63,511 bases of DNA from Amphimedon queenslandica (Eukaryota > Porifera > Demospongiae > Haplosclerida > Niphatidae). This document shows positions 38,707-49,037 of this stretch, one piece after another (the first letter of the stretch is position 1; each line of letters starts with the position of its first letter). The position numbers and the translations under genes were made by a program. Under the pieces are notes generated by a model. That model did not search any database. It was not told the DNA's origin and saw nothing but the letters and a program-made list of their open reading frames with translations. The stretch covers positions 1 through 63,511 of the forward strand of contig NW_003546778.1 in assembly GCF_000090795.2 (NCBI RefSeq). The letters run 5' to 3'.

Positions 38707-39495
38707 TACTTATACAAAGTTTCCAAAAATTATTATCGTATACACAAGTACAGGTACATTTTCTTCTAAAACATAAAATTTCACAATTAAAAAAAGTGAT
38801 GACGTACATATACATGTACACATATTAAAACGTAAAATATACATGTATATGTACAATAAATTTTAAAATAAATAATAATAAATAATAATAATAAGTAACT
38901 TGTACATGTACAAGTTACTTATTATTATTAGGGTTGAATACATGTATTTATTATTATTATTATGTAAATGCCTTTTTTCTTAAACATAAAATTTCACAAA
39001 TAAATGATAATTAAACATGTACACGTTTATGTAACAAAATAATTATAAAATATATAATACATTCTTTAATTAATAAAAACTTGTACATGTACATGTACAC
39101 TCACCGTCTAGAAGTTCGTAAATTAATACGAAATTATTCTTTACATTCTCCTCGGTGATGTCTCCGAAATAAGACGAGAAGAGATCAATCATCTTATGAA
39201 GGAACTCAAACACGAGAGCAGCATTGACGTTCTGTTGCGTACAAGCAACGACCCAAACGGCTCCTTTCTTAACATGACAATAACTGGTTCTCGCTATGTT
39301 TGATACAGGAGACCTCACGGCGTGTCTAGCATGGATTACGCTCACACGAAAAGCATCTATAGTCGCCCGACTGTATAAATTATATATAATAAAGTTAAGG
39401 GGTTGTTAGGGAGGGACTCACGTGACCGAGTCTCTGAAGACTCGGGATATGAGGACTTCTCCTTTGTGATTGTATACAAATACACCCCCTATCAT
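23042..39495 (-). CDS. AP2M1: AP-2 complex subunit mu, one exon missing in a gap (9 exons seen)
   Basis: Exons: 39422-39495, 39105-39370, 36706-36788, 34888-35050, 31120-31251, 30417-30552, 28810-28907, 25867-25993, 23042-23188. The product follows AP2M1 from end to end: longin domain ([31 protein letters not shown]), EILDFGYPQ linker, then the mu-homology domain ([91 protein letters not shown]). It links clathrin coats to YxxPhi cargo and PIP2 at the plasma membrane. The Trp and Arg of KWVR, part of the YxxPhi pocket, are present. Exon 3 ends in phase 0 and the next found exon begins in phase 1, so an exon of 3n+1 nt is absent. It should encode the Thr-156 phosphosite region and the Phe-174/Asp-176 half of the pocket. 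Introns are huge (up to ~3.6 kb) compared with neighbours. Confidence 0.93.
23585..23761. mobile_element. pogo/Tigger-like MITE, copy 1
   Basis: 177 bp with CAGTATAGCCTGCTATTGTG at one end and CAGTCAGGCCTGTCTATTCC at the other (inverted), flanked by TA on both sides. Lies in an AP2M1 intron. Confidence 0.8.
24573..24747. mobile_element. pogo/Tigger-like MITE, copy 2
   Basis: Inverted orientation relative to copy 1. The far tip reads ACAGTA instead of ACTGTA, and the GGTACCC block is altered to GGGGGGC. Confidence 0.8.
25407..25616. mobile_element. MITE with GGTGGTT ends (pair with 47949-48153)
   Basis: Starts TCCTGCCTATGGTGGTTG and ends CAACCACCTC...CTAGGCGGAACCCTG; the two ends are imperfect inverted repeats. 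An almost identical copy lies at 47949-48153. Confidence 0.6.
26446..26622. mobile_element. pogo/Tigger-like MITE, copy 3
   Basis: Same orientation as copy 1; the first base of the tip is mutated (AAGTATAGCC). Confidence 0.8.
27054..27230. mobile_element. pogo/Tigger-like MITE, copy 4
   Basis: Inverted orientation; TACAGTCAGGCC at the left and AGGCTATACAGTA at the right. Confidence 0.8.
29140..29316. mobile_element. pogo/Tigger-like MITE, copy 5
   Basis: Inverted orientation; CAGTCAGGCC at the left and GGCTATACTG|TA at the right. Confidence 0.8.
29961..30138. mobile_element. TA-flanked MITE (CCGTATAAGTGGTTTTTTCGAG ends)
   Basis: CCGTATAAGTGGTTTTTTCG at the left and the reverse complement of CTGTATAAGTGGTTTTTTTC at the right, flanked by TA. 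Non-coding, in an AP2M1 intron. Confidence 0.7.
30863..31039. mobile_element. pogo/Tigger-like MITE, copy 6
   Basis: Same orientation as copy 1, flanked by TA at both sides and next to a TACATG island. Confidence 0.8.
32864..33044. mobile_element. pogo/Tigger-like MITE, copy 7
   Basis: Inverted orientation; carries a 4-bp insertion (AGCT) after AATACCCT. Confidence 0.8.
35068..35133. repeat. GA-rich microsatellite
   Basis: GAGAGA run in the AP2M1 intron just upstream of exon 34888-35050; a shorter GA run at about 36797-36828 holds the corresponding place in the second duplicated block. Confidence 0.8.
35130..36254. repeat. Duplicated intron block, copy 1 (ends at the N gap)
   Basis: Runs from ATAATTTTGACAACAAAGAA to CTTCATGACTATA, where it stops at the N run. 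The same order of sequence occurs at 36828-38366. It contains satellite-type monomers. Confidence 0.75.
36255..36264. other. Assembly gap (10 N)
   Basis: Ten N exactly at the end of the first duplicated block. The missing AP2M1 exon is expected in this intron interval (35051-36705). Confidence 0.95.
36828..38366. repeat. Duplicated intron block, copy 2
   Basis: Parallel to 35130-36254, including the segment from GTATCCAAACAAAATAG to GCTTCATGACTATA (38043-38366). It differs by insertion of the MITE at 37563-37778 and of a repeated TACATG island. Confidence 0.75.
37563..37778. mobile_element. TA-flanked MITE (CCTTAAGCCTACTA ends)
   Basis: CCTTAAGCCTACTA at the left and TAGTAGGCTTAAGG at the right form a perfect tip inverted repeat flanked by TA. 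Inner TTTTAGC / GCTAAAA blocks pair too. It sits only in the second duplicated block. Confidence 0.75.
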
Positions 39496-39749
39496 CCTGG
39501 GACTGTATTGGAGGGAATGAGTGGGTGAGCGTGCGTTTGTTGTATCGTGTTGGTTACCTCTCTGAGGCTAAAGTGATCCTCTTTAGTCGTTTTTGTTGAG
39601 GAGGGCCCGGGAACCGAGAGGAAGGAGAGGGTACTCACAAAAAGACCGCAGGATACGCCCAAATCTAATTAAACGAATTTTAAAATAATTTTCAAACTTT
39701 AAAAACAATACGGTATTGAGTTGTTTTAAATAGAAACATTACGGTATTA
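39496..39749. promoter_or_regulatory. Divergent promoter, AP2M1 / PIGP
   Basis: 254 bp between two start codons pointing away from each other; GC-richer than its surroundings, with no TATA box. Confidence 0.5.
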
Positions 39750-41137
39750 ATGGCTGGATTGATAGATCCATCGAGAGGAATTTATGGTTTTGTATTTTAT
39801 TTGGTGACTCTTGCTTTATTTGGTACGTTGTATTAAAATATCAAATAAATTGAAAAATTTTATTTCTTCAGGTATTTATTTATTGTGGGCCATTCTTCCT
39901 GATGAATGGCTCCAATACATTGGACTAAGTTACCTCCCTCAAAAGTAATTGTAAAATTATAATATTTATTATTATTTTTTGCTTATTTTTATCATAGATA
40001 TTGGGCGATAGTGGTTCCCCTGTACATTGGTGTCTCCAGTATATTATTGTTATTATTATACGTTTGTTATAGCATGTGGCTCACTCCTCCATTTGATGAC
40101 TTACAAACCATTACAGGTATGATTTATATATATTATAATAATTAATTATTTTATTGTTTTTTATTAATTAATTTACTACGACAATGGTACTATTATTATT
40201 ATTATTATATTCATTTTATAAATGTTATGATAGGGGGCAATAAACTTGCCTTCTAGATAGGGTTTTCCACAAAGTATTCTAAGTGAACATTAGCTGGCAG
40301 CAGTACATCTGGCATTTGGAGCAACTTCTTTAAAAAATTAAATTTGATCGGAATCAACTCAAAGTTAATACATAATATAAGGACATGTATGTGTATAAAA
40401 AATTTTAAATGGAGAATTTTTTTCTAGTCATTTTTGACAAAATTTAAAAGGCTATTATAGCCTTGGGTCATTGTCCATTTTTGAACAACTTTAAAAATTC
40501 ATTAAAAATCCAATTTTGATAGGAATCAGCTCAAATTTTCTACACAACATAAGACATACCGTAGATCAGGAAATTAGTGTGGTACAAAATTTTTGTGTTT
40601 TAAAATTGTGCTGTGACTTAATTTTCACTAAATAAGACTGTGTCATGTATTATTGAATGTGGCATGTAATTATATGGGTGATCTAATTTTTTTTTGCGAA
40701 ATTCTAATCCAGTAAAATTAAAATCACAGTAAAAATTTCTAGATAGACGGTATACGGTATATGCATCAGAAAAAATTATAAAAATGTAGAATTCTTTTCT
40801 AATGATTTTTGTCAAATCACAAGTTCCTGTACTATAGTACAGGAACTTTGGCCTAACTCCTGAGCAGAAACTGCATGAGTACTTTCCCAAAATTTTGTGG
40901 AAAACCCTGCTTCATATTAATGATGTCTTAGTCAATATAGTTTAATTTATAATTTAAAAACAAAGAAATAAATAAAATACATGATTGTGATAATATTATT
41001 GATGATCATTTCTGTTGTCCTTAATAATAATATTTTTTTTAGATAATTATGCATTGTATAAAAATGGGGAAACAAGTTCACAAATAATAAAAGACATTCC
41101 AATAACAATGGTGAACAGACAAACATACAAAATATGA
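39750..41137 (+). CDS. PIGP: PIG-P, GPI-GlcNAc transferase subunit P (4 exons, ~119 aa)
   Basis: Exons 39750-39822, 39872-39944, 39998-40116, 41043-41137. PIG-P is a small two-helix ER membrane subunit of the enzyme that starts GPI-anchor synthesis by moving GlcNAc to phosphatidylinositol. The protein shows RGIYGFVFYLVTLALFGIYL (helix 1), the family motif LPDEWLQYIGLSYLPQKYWA, helix 2 (VPLYIGVSSILLLLLYVCYS), then PFDDLQTITDNYA and a short tail with KDIP. Its length fits the short form of the family (~120-135 aa). All exons are in phase; intron 3 (926 bp) carries satellite and MITE sequence. Confidence 0.9.
40290..40900. repeat. Satellite-family monomers in PIGP intron 3
   Basis: Contains the family blocks AAAATTAAATTTGATCGGAATCAACTC, AATCAGCTCAAATTTTCTACAC (in effect) and CTGTACTATAGTACAG, interrupted by a possible MITE at 40559-40757. 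Confidence 0.55.
40559..40757. mobile_element. Degenerate TA-flanked MITE in PIGP intron 3
   Basis: CCGTAGATCAGGAAATT at the left and a CGGTATACGGTA tip at the right; the ends pair only partly. Confidence 0.35.
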
Positions 41138-41169
41138 AATAAAAATATGATTGTACTATTGTTTAAACA

Positions 41170-44100
41170 TTATTTTTTATTGTCAGAGCGTACAACTATC
41201 ATTATTTTTGAACTACCTCTACGTGTTCCTTTTTTCCCACTGCTGCTGCTACTGGTTGAAGTTGTTGTTGCTGGTGAGGTGGGTTCATCAGTAGGGCTAA
41301 TCCCAGTTCGATTCAGCCCAGTATCAACTGACATTGTCATGGCTCTTCTAAGCCCCTTTAGTCCCCATTTGTTCTCTGTAGGCGAGGAGCTTCTGTCTCT
41401 TTTGAAAAATGACAGCCCGTACCTTCGCTTTTCCGGACTTTTCTTTTCTTTCTTTTGCTTAGCACCTTTCATTGCTTTGGCCTGCTCTGGTACTGGTTTA
41501 GGCTCTTTCCTCAATTGATGCGATGGTAGTATCGGAGTGGATATGTGAGTGCTTAGCTTAGTGTGACTGTGACTGTAATCATCGCTGCTTTCTTTCTCAA
41601 AGCTCCTCTGCATGTGAGTGATGAGTGGGCTCGGTGGTTTGAGACGACGATGGAACGAAAGCTCAAACGAGCTCTTGCTGCGTCGTAGTTTAGTGTTACG
41701 GGCAAAATATGTAGAGTCCGTTGACATTTCCTGGAGCTTGCTATCGCTCTCTGTTTCATCGGTAGTCTCAAAAATATTATCAAGTTGGTAGATTGCTCTT
41801 CTTCTGTTGTTGAACCGTCTCTCTAGTCTCCCAATACTAGAATGAAGGCTCATGCTTCTCTTTCTCTGTGCCTTTACGTCAGCATCAAAAGAGTCGTAGG
41901 TCTCCTCAAAGTCGTGCTGGAGCTTCTTTGAATTTCCGCTGTCTGTTTTCGAGAGCTCTTTGATGATCTCACCCATTAAAGAATCATCAGTTGGTTGCTT
42001 TCCTTCAGTTCCAGTTGCCCCATTGACTGGTACAGTGTACATTGACTCGTCTCTCTCATCGTGTCTGGATAGATCGGGAGTGCTGGTATCAATCACGTAC
42101 ATGCTGTTAGGCTGGGACTTGTTCCTACGATGGCGTCTAGTAGTTATTCCAGTAGTATCAAGATTAGTGCTCCAGGCTGGTGGGTTGATTGGTGATGTAG
42201 AAGAGGAATACTCCTCGTCGTCAGTATTACTGTCGCTCTCCTGTAAGGGGGCTGCTTTCTCTACTAGCATAGGGCAATCATCTGCAAAATCATTCTGTTT
42301 GCTGGCCTTTGATTGAGTGAGCTCCCCAAAACTGTCTGCCCTCTGTGGGTCTGAGTTTGAACGTTGTACGTCATTATAGTCGCTTACGGAGTTGCTCTGT
42401 CTTAGCTTCAAGTGGGACCGAGAGGCTTTGTGACCAAAATCGCTCATTTTCCTCTCTGGTAGAGCATTGAGACTAGACGTCCTCTGCCACATTGGGGGAG
42501 CAATGCCAAATGATAAACTCGTACTGAGGGAGTGAGGGGAGGGACAAGGATTGGCGGAGTTCCTCCTAAAGCTTCTTTTTGATTCAGTAAACCCGTGACA
42601 AGGTACGGTATCACGTCTGCCCGGTCTAGGGGATAGTATCTGACCATCAAACGGGAAGGCATTGGAAGAGTTACTGCTCAAAGTCGAATCGTTTGAGTTG
42701 ACTCGGTGGAACCCGGTTCCAGCAGAAAGAAGAGGTGAGGCTCCTAATCTCGAATCAGGTGGATCGAGGGAGAAGTCTTGTGATACGCCATGGAGTGTAC
42801 GCTCTTGACGGAGCGACTGGAGTATGTGGATTGTGGGTATCGTTCGGGTTAGAGCTGAATCATAGAAATCCTATATAAAAGTAAAGTGTGAAGTAGCATT
42901 TCAACATTATGATTCATTAAAAAATAACAGTGTTATTATTATCATAGTTTTATTTTTATCAAAATTTAAAGCCAACATACACTACAAGCAACATGTTGCC
43001 AGCCTTTGATCTTTCCATTAACCTTGTTGAGAGGGATAGAAAGGTTTTCTATGCAAGGCAACATGTTGCTTGACTACATCAAAGCATATGATTAAAAGCT
43101 GGGCAAATGTTGAAAGCAACATAATGTACGTTGGGCTTAATGCCTGTAGCAAAATTTCAGGACGATTAATTTTTAAGTTTGAGCACATGCCAATTCTAAG
43201 CTATTGTTCATAAAGAAACATACACATGTATCATGGTTCTAATGGTGTTCAGAAAATGTAAATGTATTCTGGAATCATTGGTCATTATAAAGCAATGATG
43301 TGTAGTCGTTTATACCTCAGAGAAATTAATATTTAGTATAATTATTTTTATTAAAATAATTATTATTTTGCAAATTAGCATCATGTAGTTATGTTAACAC
43401 TAAGTCAAGGGCTAAACAAACATTTGGTGTAAAAAGGGAAGAAACAATTTTTAATATTAAAAAATTCAATTTTAAGCTAATAAGCAGTAAACATCAATGA
43501 ATATGTGTATGTTCATATGTACCATATTTCCTCAAATAAAAGCCCAGGCATCTATTTCTTAAAATAACATTTGGACTTTAAAAAAAAATTTTTTTTAAAG
43601 ATAAAACTTGAGCCAACAGTGGCTGTCAAACCCAGGACCTGACACAAGTCACTTTAGGAAGCTTAAGAAATTATTTACAAGGCATCTATAATACCTTAAG
43701 GCTAGATTTGAGTATTTATAGTTCAATTTTATTGCTAACCCAGCACCTGGCTTTTATTTGAGGATATATGGTACATTGTGTGCATAGACTCTTACTTGTG
43801 TTGATATTATTTGGTCTCTCCATCCTTTAGCGATATGAGCAGAATTAGCTTTGAGTGTGAACAAAGCTGACAATACTTTAAACTCATTCAATACAATGCA
43901 GCAAACAGCATCTGTTAAGAAGAGAAGAGACACTAAAATGAAGTTATTATTTATATGCAAAGATGCTATGAAGTAAGAGTGCATACAAAAAATACTTTTT
44001 TAAAATAAAGACACATATTGAATAATGCTTGCTTTTCATTCATGCACATGTACATATACCATATAGTAGTTTCTTCGAGGATAACAAATTTTGAAAATTT

Positions 44101-47100
44101 TGTGGATTTTAAAAAATTTGCAAAATTCTTTGAAAATCAATTTAATACGGTAAAAGATGGCAGAATGGTGGAAATTTGGAAAAAATTAATTTCATGAACC
44201 TCTGGTACAGGTCATTTGCAAAAATTATTATCCTCAAAAAAACCCCAGTATACTGTATTCCACTGCAATAATATTAATAATAATAACAAATTAATAATAA
44301 TAATACTATACCTCCTTTTAATTCGACTTGAATGTTTGATATTTTGTAAGGCTATAAAATACAAATGCAATGTATACATGTGAAGATAATATGGTATGTG
44401 ACTCACTGGTCTGATGATGGTGTAATTCTCCACTTTCCCTTTATTAGGTTTAGTAATCAATAACATGTCAGAGAACAAGAACACGTGAGCGACCATCTTC
44501 ACACAAAAAAGAAAAAAACAATAATGAGGATAATAATAATAATAGTGAATGGTAATGAATATTTGGTAAAGATATACCGTATAGCTCTTTAATTTGGTGA
44601 AGTTTTATTTTGGCGATTGGCAGTTTGCAAGCAGAATCACCAATATTAAAACCACCAATCATTAATGCGCATGCTCAGTAATGCATGTGTACACAAAAAT
44701 TGCCAAATTAAAAACCGCCAAATACACTTTTACAGTAAAATCGCCAAAATAAAGCGCCATCAAAATAAAGCGTTATACAGTAGAGAGAAAGGAGAGAGTA
44801 AGATAGAGAAGGAAAAAGAGAAAGAGAGAGAGGGAACAAGAGAAACAGAGTAAAGCTTGACTTAGAATACAAACTGTATATATATATGAGATCAGCATAA
44901 TTATTATAACACATCTATACATGTTGGCTTCTATCATAATTACATGTATATTATTATTATTATTATTTTGTTCTCACTTTGTCTTTTTGGTCTCTGAAGC
45001 GTAGTTTACCTTCAAGTACCAGCAGGCGGATCTTAGTAACATCAACGTCAGGCATTGGAGCCATCAGATCCAAGTGAGTGTGTGGCTGAACAAACTAATC
45101 AGAAAAAAACAATATTATTATTTATTATTATTATTATTATTATTAACCATTATTATTATTATTGTTGCTAATATTATTGTTATTATTATTATTAATATTA
45201 TTATAAAATATTATGAGTATCATTCTATCATTCATTTTTATGTTTAAAATAAATGCCTTAATAGCTGGTAATTTTAGAGTGGGAAAATTTTGGCAGATTT
45301 GGCATTTTGATAGCCATACATTCATCAAAATTAAACCCACCATTTTGAACCTTTTATGCACATGCATGCATGCTTAATGGCGCATGGCTATAAAGTTGCC
45401 AAATTAAAACTATAAAAAGATTAGCAATTTGCCAGAATTTCACTCCTCCAAAATTAGCAGTTATACAGTATATCAATAGTACAAATTATACAATGTGTCT
45501 TTACTTCTTTGAAGTCTCCTGGTATCTCTACTGGAGCATATCCAACAATTTTCTTCATCACTTCTTGTACTCTTGTCGTCTCGTCTTGAGTCTTCAAAGC
45601 ACCATTGACAGTATCAACAAACAATGAGACATCCTCAATCTATAGAATTAATGATAAATTACTAATAAATGTAAAAGAGTTTAGTAATGTACATTACATG
45701 TATATGCATCATAAAATGATGTGATTCTAAAATAATTGATAGAATTACAATCTCAGTTCCTGATTTACTCATGTATATCATTTATTACATGAATTTTTAA
45801 TTTCAATTTCCCTTCTAAATTCATTATTAATGAAATATACAATTATAAATTCAAATACCAATAGATCTAGCATTAATTTTGAAGATAAAAATTTCATTCA
45901 ATATCTTAATTTTCTTTGACAGAATTTAATTTTCAATTGATAAAATGATTACCCGTATATCAAAAGATTATCCCATAGAGGCAGGAGTCAAATAGCTTAT
46001 TACATTATACCATGCGTATCAGCGTATGCTATTACATCCTCTTATACATTATGATATAATGAGGCAAGACAAATGTGATTTAACACCATATAACAATTGA
46101 TAACATTCTGATTTAATCAATAGGAAGACGTATATCAATATCTGTTATTTTAAGAAGTATTTCAGACAATATTTGTCACATCCTCCTCAGTTAGTTTAGA
46201 CTACATAGCATAATGACCAAACTACCGGTGTATACGTATACCAGTAATGATATATCTTATTATGAAAGACATTTCAGAAATTGCTTGTCACATCCTCCTC
46301 AGGTAGTTTACGTTATGCAGCATGCCGACAATAAGAGATAAAGAAATTATCTTAGGCTATGAGGATATGATTCACAGTGAATTTGGTTTGATGATACTGG
46401 AGTGAATGAAGTAAATTGTTTAACTACAATGACAACAGTGACATCATGAATTCCTCCTCTATAGTAGGCTCACACCCATCCTACCTTTTAACAACAACAA
46501 CGCTTAAAAAATTAGGAACTACCATATTTAGTCGTCCAAATATCAAATACACTAATACAGTCAGGCCTGTCTATTATGGACACCTTGGTACCCAATAATA
46601 CCCTCCTGATTATGAACCTGTCCTTATTTCAGAGGTTCATTAATACACTTTTATATTGTATCGGGACTGATACTACCTGTCCTCATTATAAAGGCCTCCT
46701 TATTTTAGAGTGTCCACAATAGCAGGCTATACTGTAATACTAAAATGAATGTTACAATGCTTACTATATGCTTTAGTTCCTCAGTGTTGGCATGTTGAGG
46801 TGTCTTCTTGAGAATAGCTTGAAACAAGAGCTGGTACTTCATTAATCTTTGTCTTGGGATTGCCAGGAAGTCCTTCAACCTCAGCCTATTGCACTCAGGC
46901 TGTGACTCACACCACTGCATACAAGGGAACAGAAAAACAATTACTGAGTAATTTTTTAATTAATTACTTCATTGTAACAAAAATATTTTCTCTTCCCTAC
47001 CCTCTCTGTCTCTATCTCACTAGCTTATAGTCAGTCGTGTGCGTAATTAGGTGCACGTACATTCATTATATAGTGGGTATATGTACATTCAATACATAGA

Positions 47101-48686
47101 GGGTATATACGTACGTCTACATTCGTTATAGGGGCATGTACACTCAGTACATAGAGGATGTGTACATTCATTATTATAGAGGGTATGTATTGTGTGTGTG
47201 TGTGTGTGTGTGTGTGTCTTAGATGCATGTATTATATATAAAGGGTATATGTACATTAGTTATATAGAGGGTATGTACATTAGGTACATAAGAGTATGTA
47301 TATTCATTATAGAGGGTATATGTACATTACATTAGGTACATAAAGGATATGTACATTCAGTACATAAAGGATGTGTACAGTGTACATTCATCAAGAGTAG
47401 ATAATTAGTGGGTATGTACATTCATTATAAAGGGTATGTACATTAAGTACATAAAGGTATGTACAATCATCAAGAGTAGATAATGTAGTGGGTATGTACA
47501 GGCTGATAGTCTATGGTGCAGGTGTGAATATGAATATTTTTAGAGTGTGTATACGTGACATGACAAGCAATCATATCGTGAGAGCATAGCACAAATCGTT
47601 GGATGAAGTTCAAGGACTATATGCCCTTCCTTTACAAGAGGAAAACAATGCTGATCCAGTGTAAGAAACACTTGTCCTCTCTCTCAGTGTACACATGTTT
47701 ATGAAAGAGGATTGTCGTCATACAATAGCCCAGGAAAGGAAATACAATATACTGAGATGGTGTATCTGATGTCACCTTAACATATGCTCTGAAGTCGGCA
47801 TCATTCATAGCTTCATCTAGTGAGTTGAGGTTAGTCGTCTCAAAGGCACAGTGCTGCTCATAGATATCAAAATCATCAGAAAACTGTAAAAAAATAGAAA
47901 GAGAGAGTAATGCACACAGTATAAGGAAAGTTATCAATACCATAATGTATAGTTCTGCCTATGGTGGTCGGGGGTGGTCAGGACAACCACCTCAACAAAT
48001 GAACCAACCAGCTCATCACTTAGACCAACCATCCAATTAATACTAATAACCATACATAAAGCATGATATTGTAGTCTACTAGTATGGTGTACATGAATTT
48101 AAAAGGAACAATATTAGTCTCCAACCACCTCTAATTTATTTCTAGGCAGAACCCTGATAATGGTAGTTTAAATTATGAAGAATTCAATTTTAATATGTAT
48201 TAATTATTTCATCATGGTATAGTTAGTGACGTAAGAAATGTCAAGCGCAAAAGAAACAACTGTCTAATTATGACCATTAAATAATTAGCAACGATTGACT
48301 GGTTGTGGAGTATGATTTGACTGTACAACGAACACAGGATGAGATACCAGACAATAGACACTACCACACCAGCAGATCACATATCAAACTGAGACACATC
48401 ATTGTTACACTAGTAGGATCAAGGCAGGCTTTGATATCACATTACTAAGTGAGAGTAAACGTGTACTAAAGCTATATACGTGATACAGTAATTGTCATTA
48501 CTGCATGACTAATTTATGCAAAGCATGTCAGAGTACATTAGAAAGTTGTAGCATAGAATTTCAATGTGTACTTAATAGTAAATACTACATCGAACCATCT
48601 GGCCCTATTGTGTGAATGGGCTGACCTGAGATGGAAACCTGAGGATAATATCATTAACATCTATAGGACAGTGCTCCATACGAACC

Positions 48687-48720
<34 letters not shown>

Positions 48721-49000
48721 TAATAATAATAATAATAACAACATGTTGTTATTGTAATGCATTAAAGTTGTTATATATAACGCATAATTCGTAAGTCTTT
48801 ACATTTAAAACAAAGTGTTTATACTGCTGCTGTAGTCAAAATGTACATGTACTGTATGTATTACTGTAAGCTTTACTGATAATCATAAACTACCTTTTCA
48901 AGGCATGGGTAGAGTGTACATGACCAAAACTGCTCATGGACTTTGTAAATATCTTCCATGTACCCAAATATATTATGATAATTAACCTGAGAGGGAGTGG

Positions 49001-49037
<37 letters not shown>

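Larger units (their letters stand above)
14775..39100. repeat. Zone of TACATG palindromic microsatellite islands
   Basis: Dozens of short arrays of the self-complementary unit ACATGT/TACATG are scattered here, for example at 14775-14808, 16801-16868, 16952-16992, 24861-24893, 27350-27393, 30617-30675, 31567-31592, 36645-36676, 37916-37945 and 37996-38035. They lie in the receptor 2 intron and throughout AP2M1 introns, and are rare in 1-14 kb and 41-63.5 kb. Confidence 0.8.

Noticed and set aside
41147..42316. Plus-strand frames of 118-123 codons
   Set aside because: Antisense shadows of the long last exon of the PLEKHG5-type gene.
47056..47500. Possible CRISPR-like repeat array
   Set aside because: Imperfect, variable-length eukaryotic minisatellite in an intron; no constant repeat and spacer pattern.
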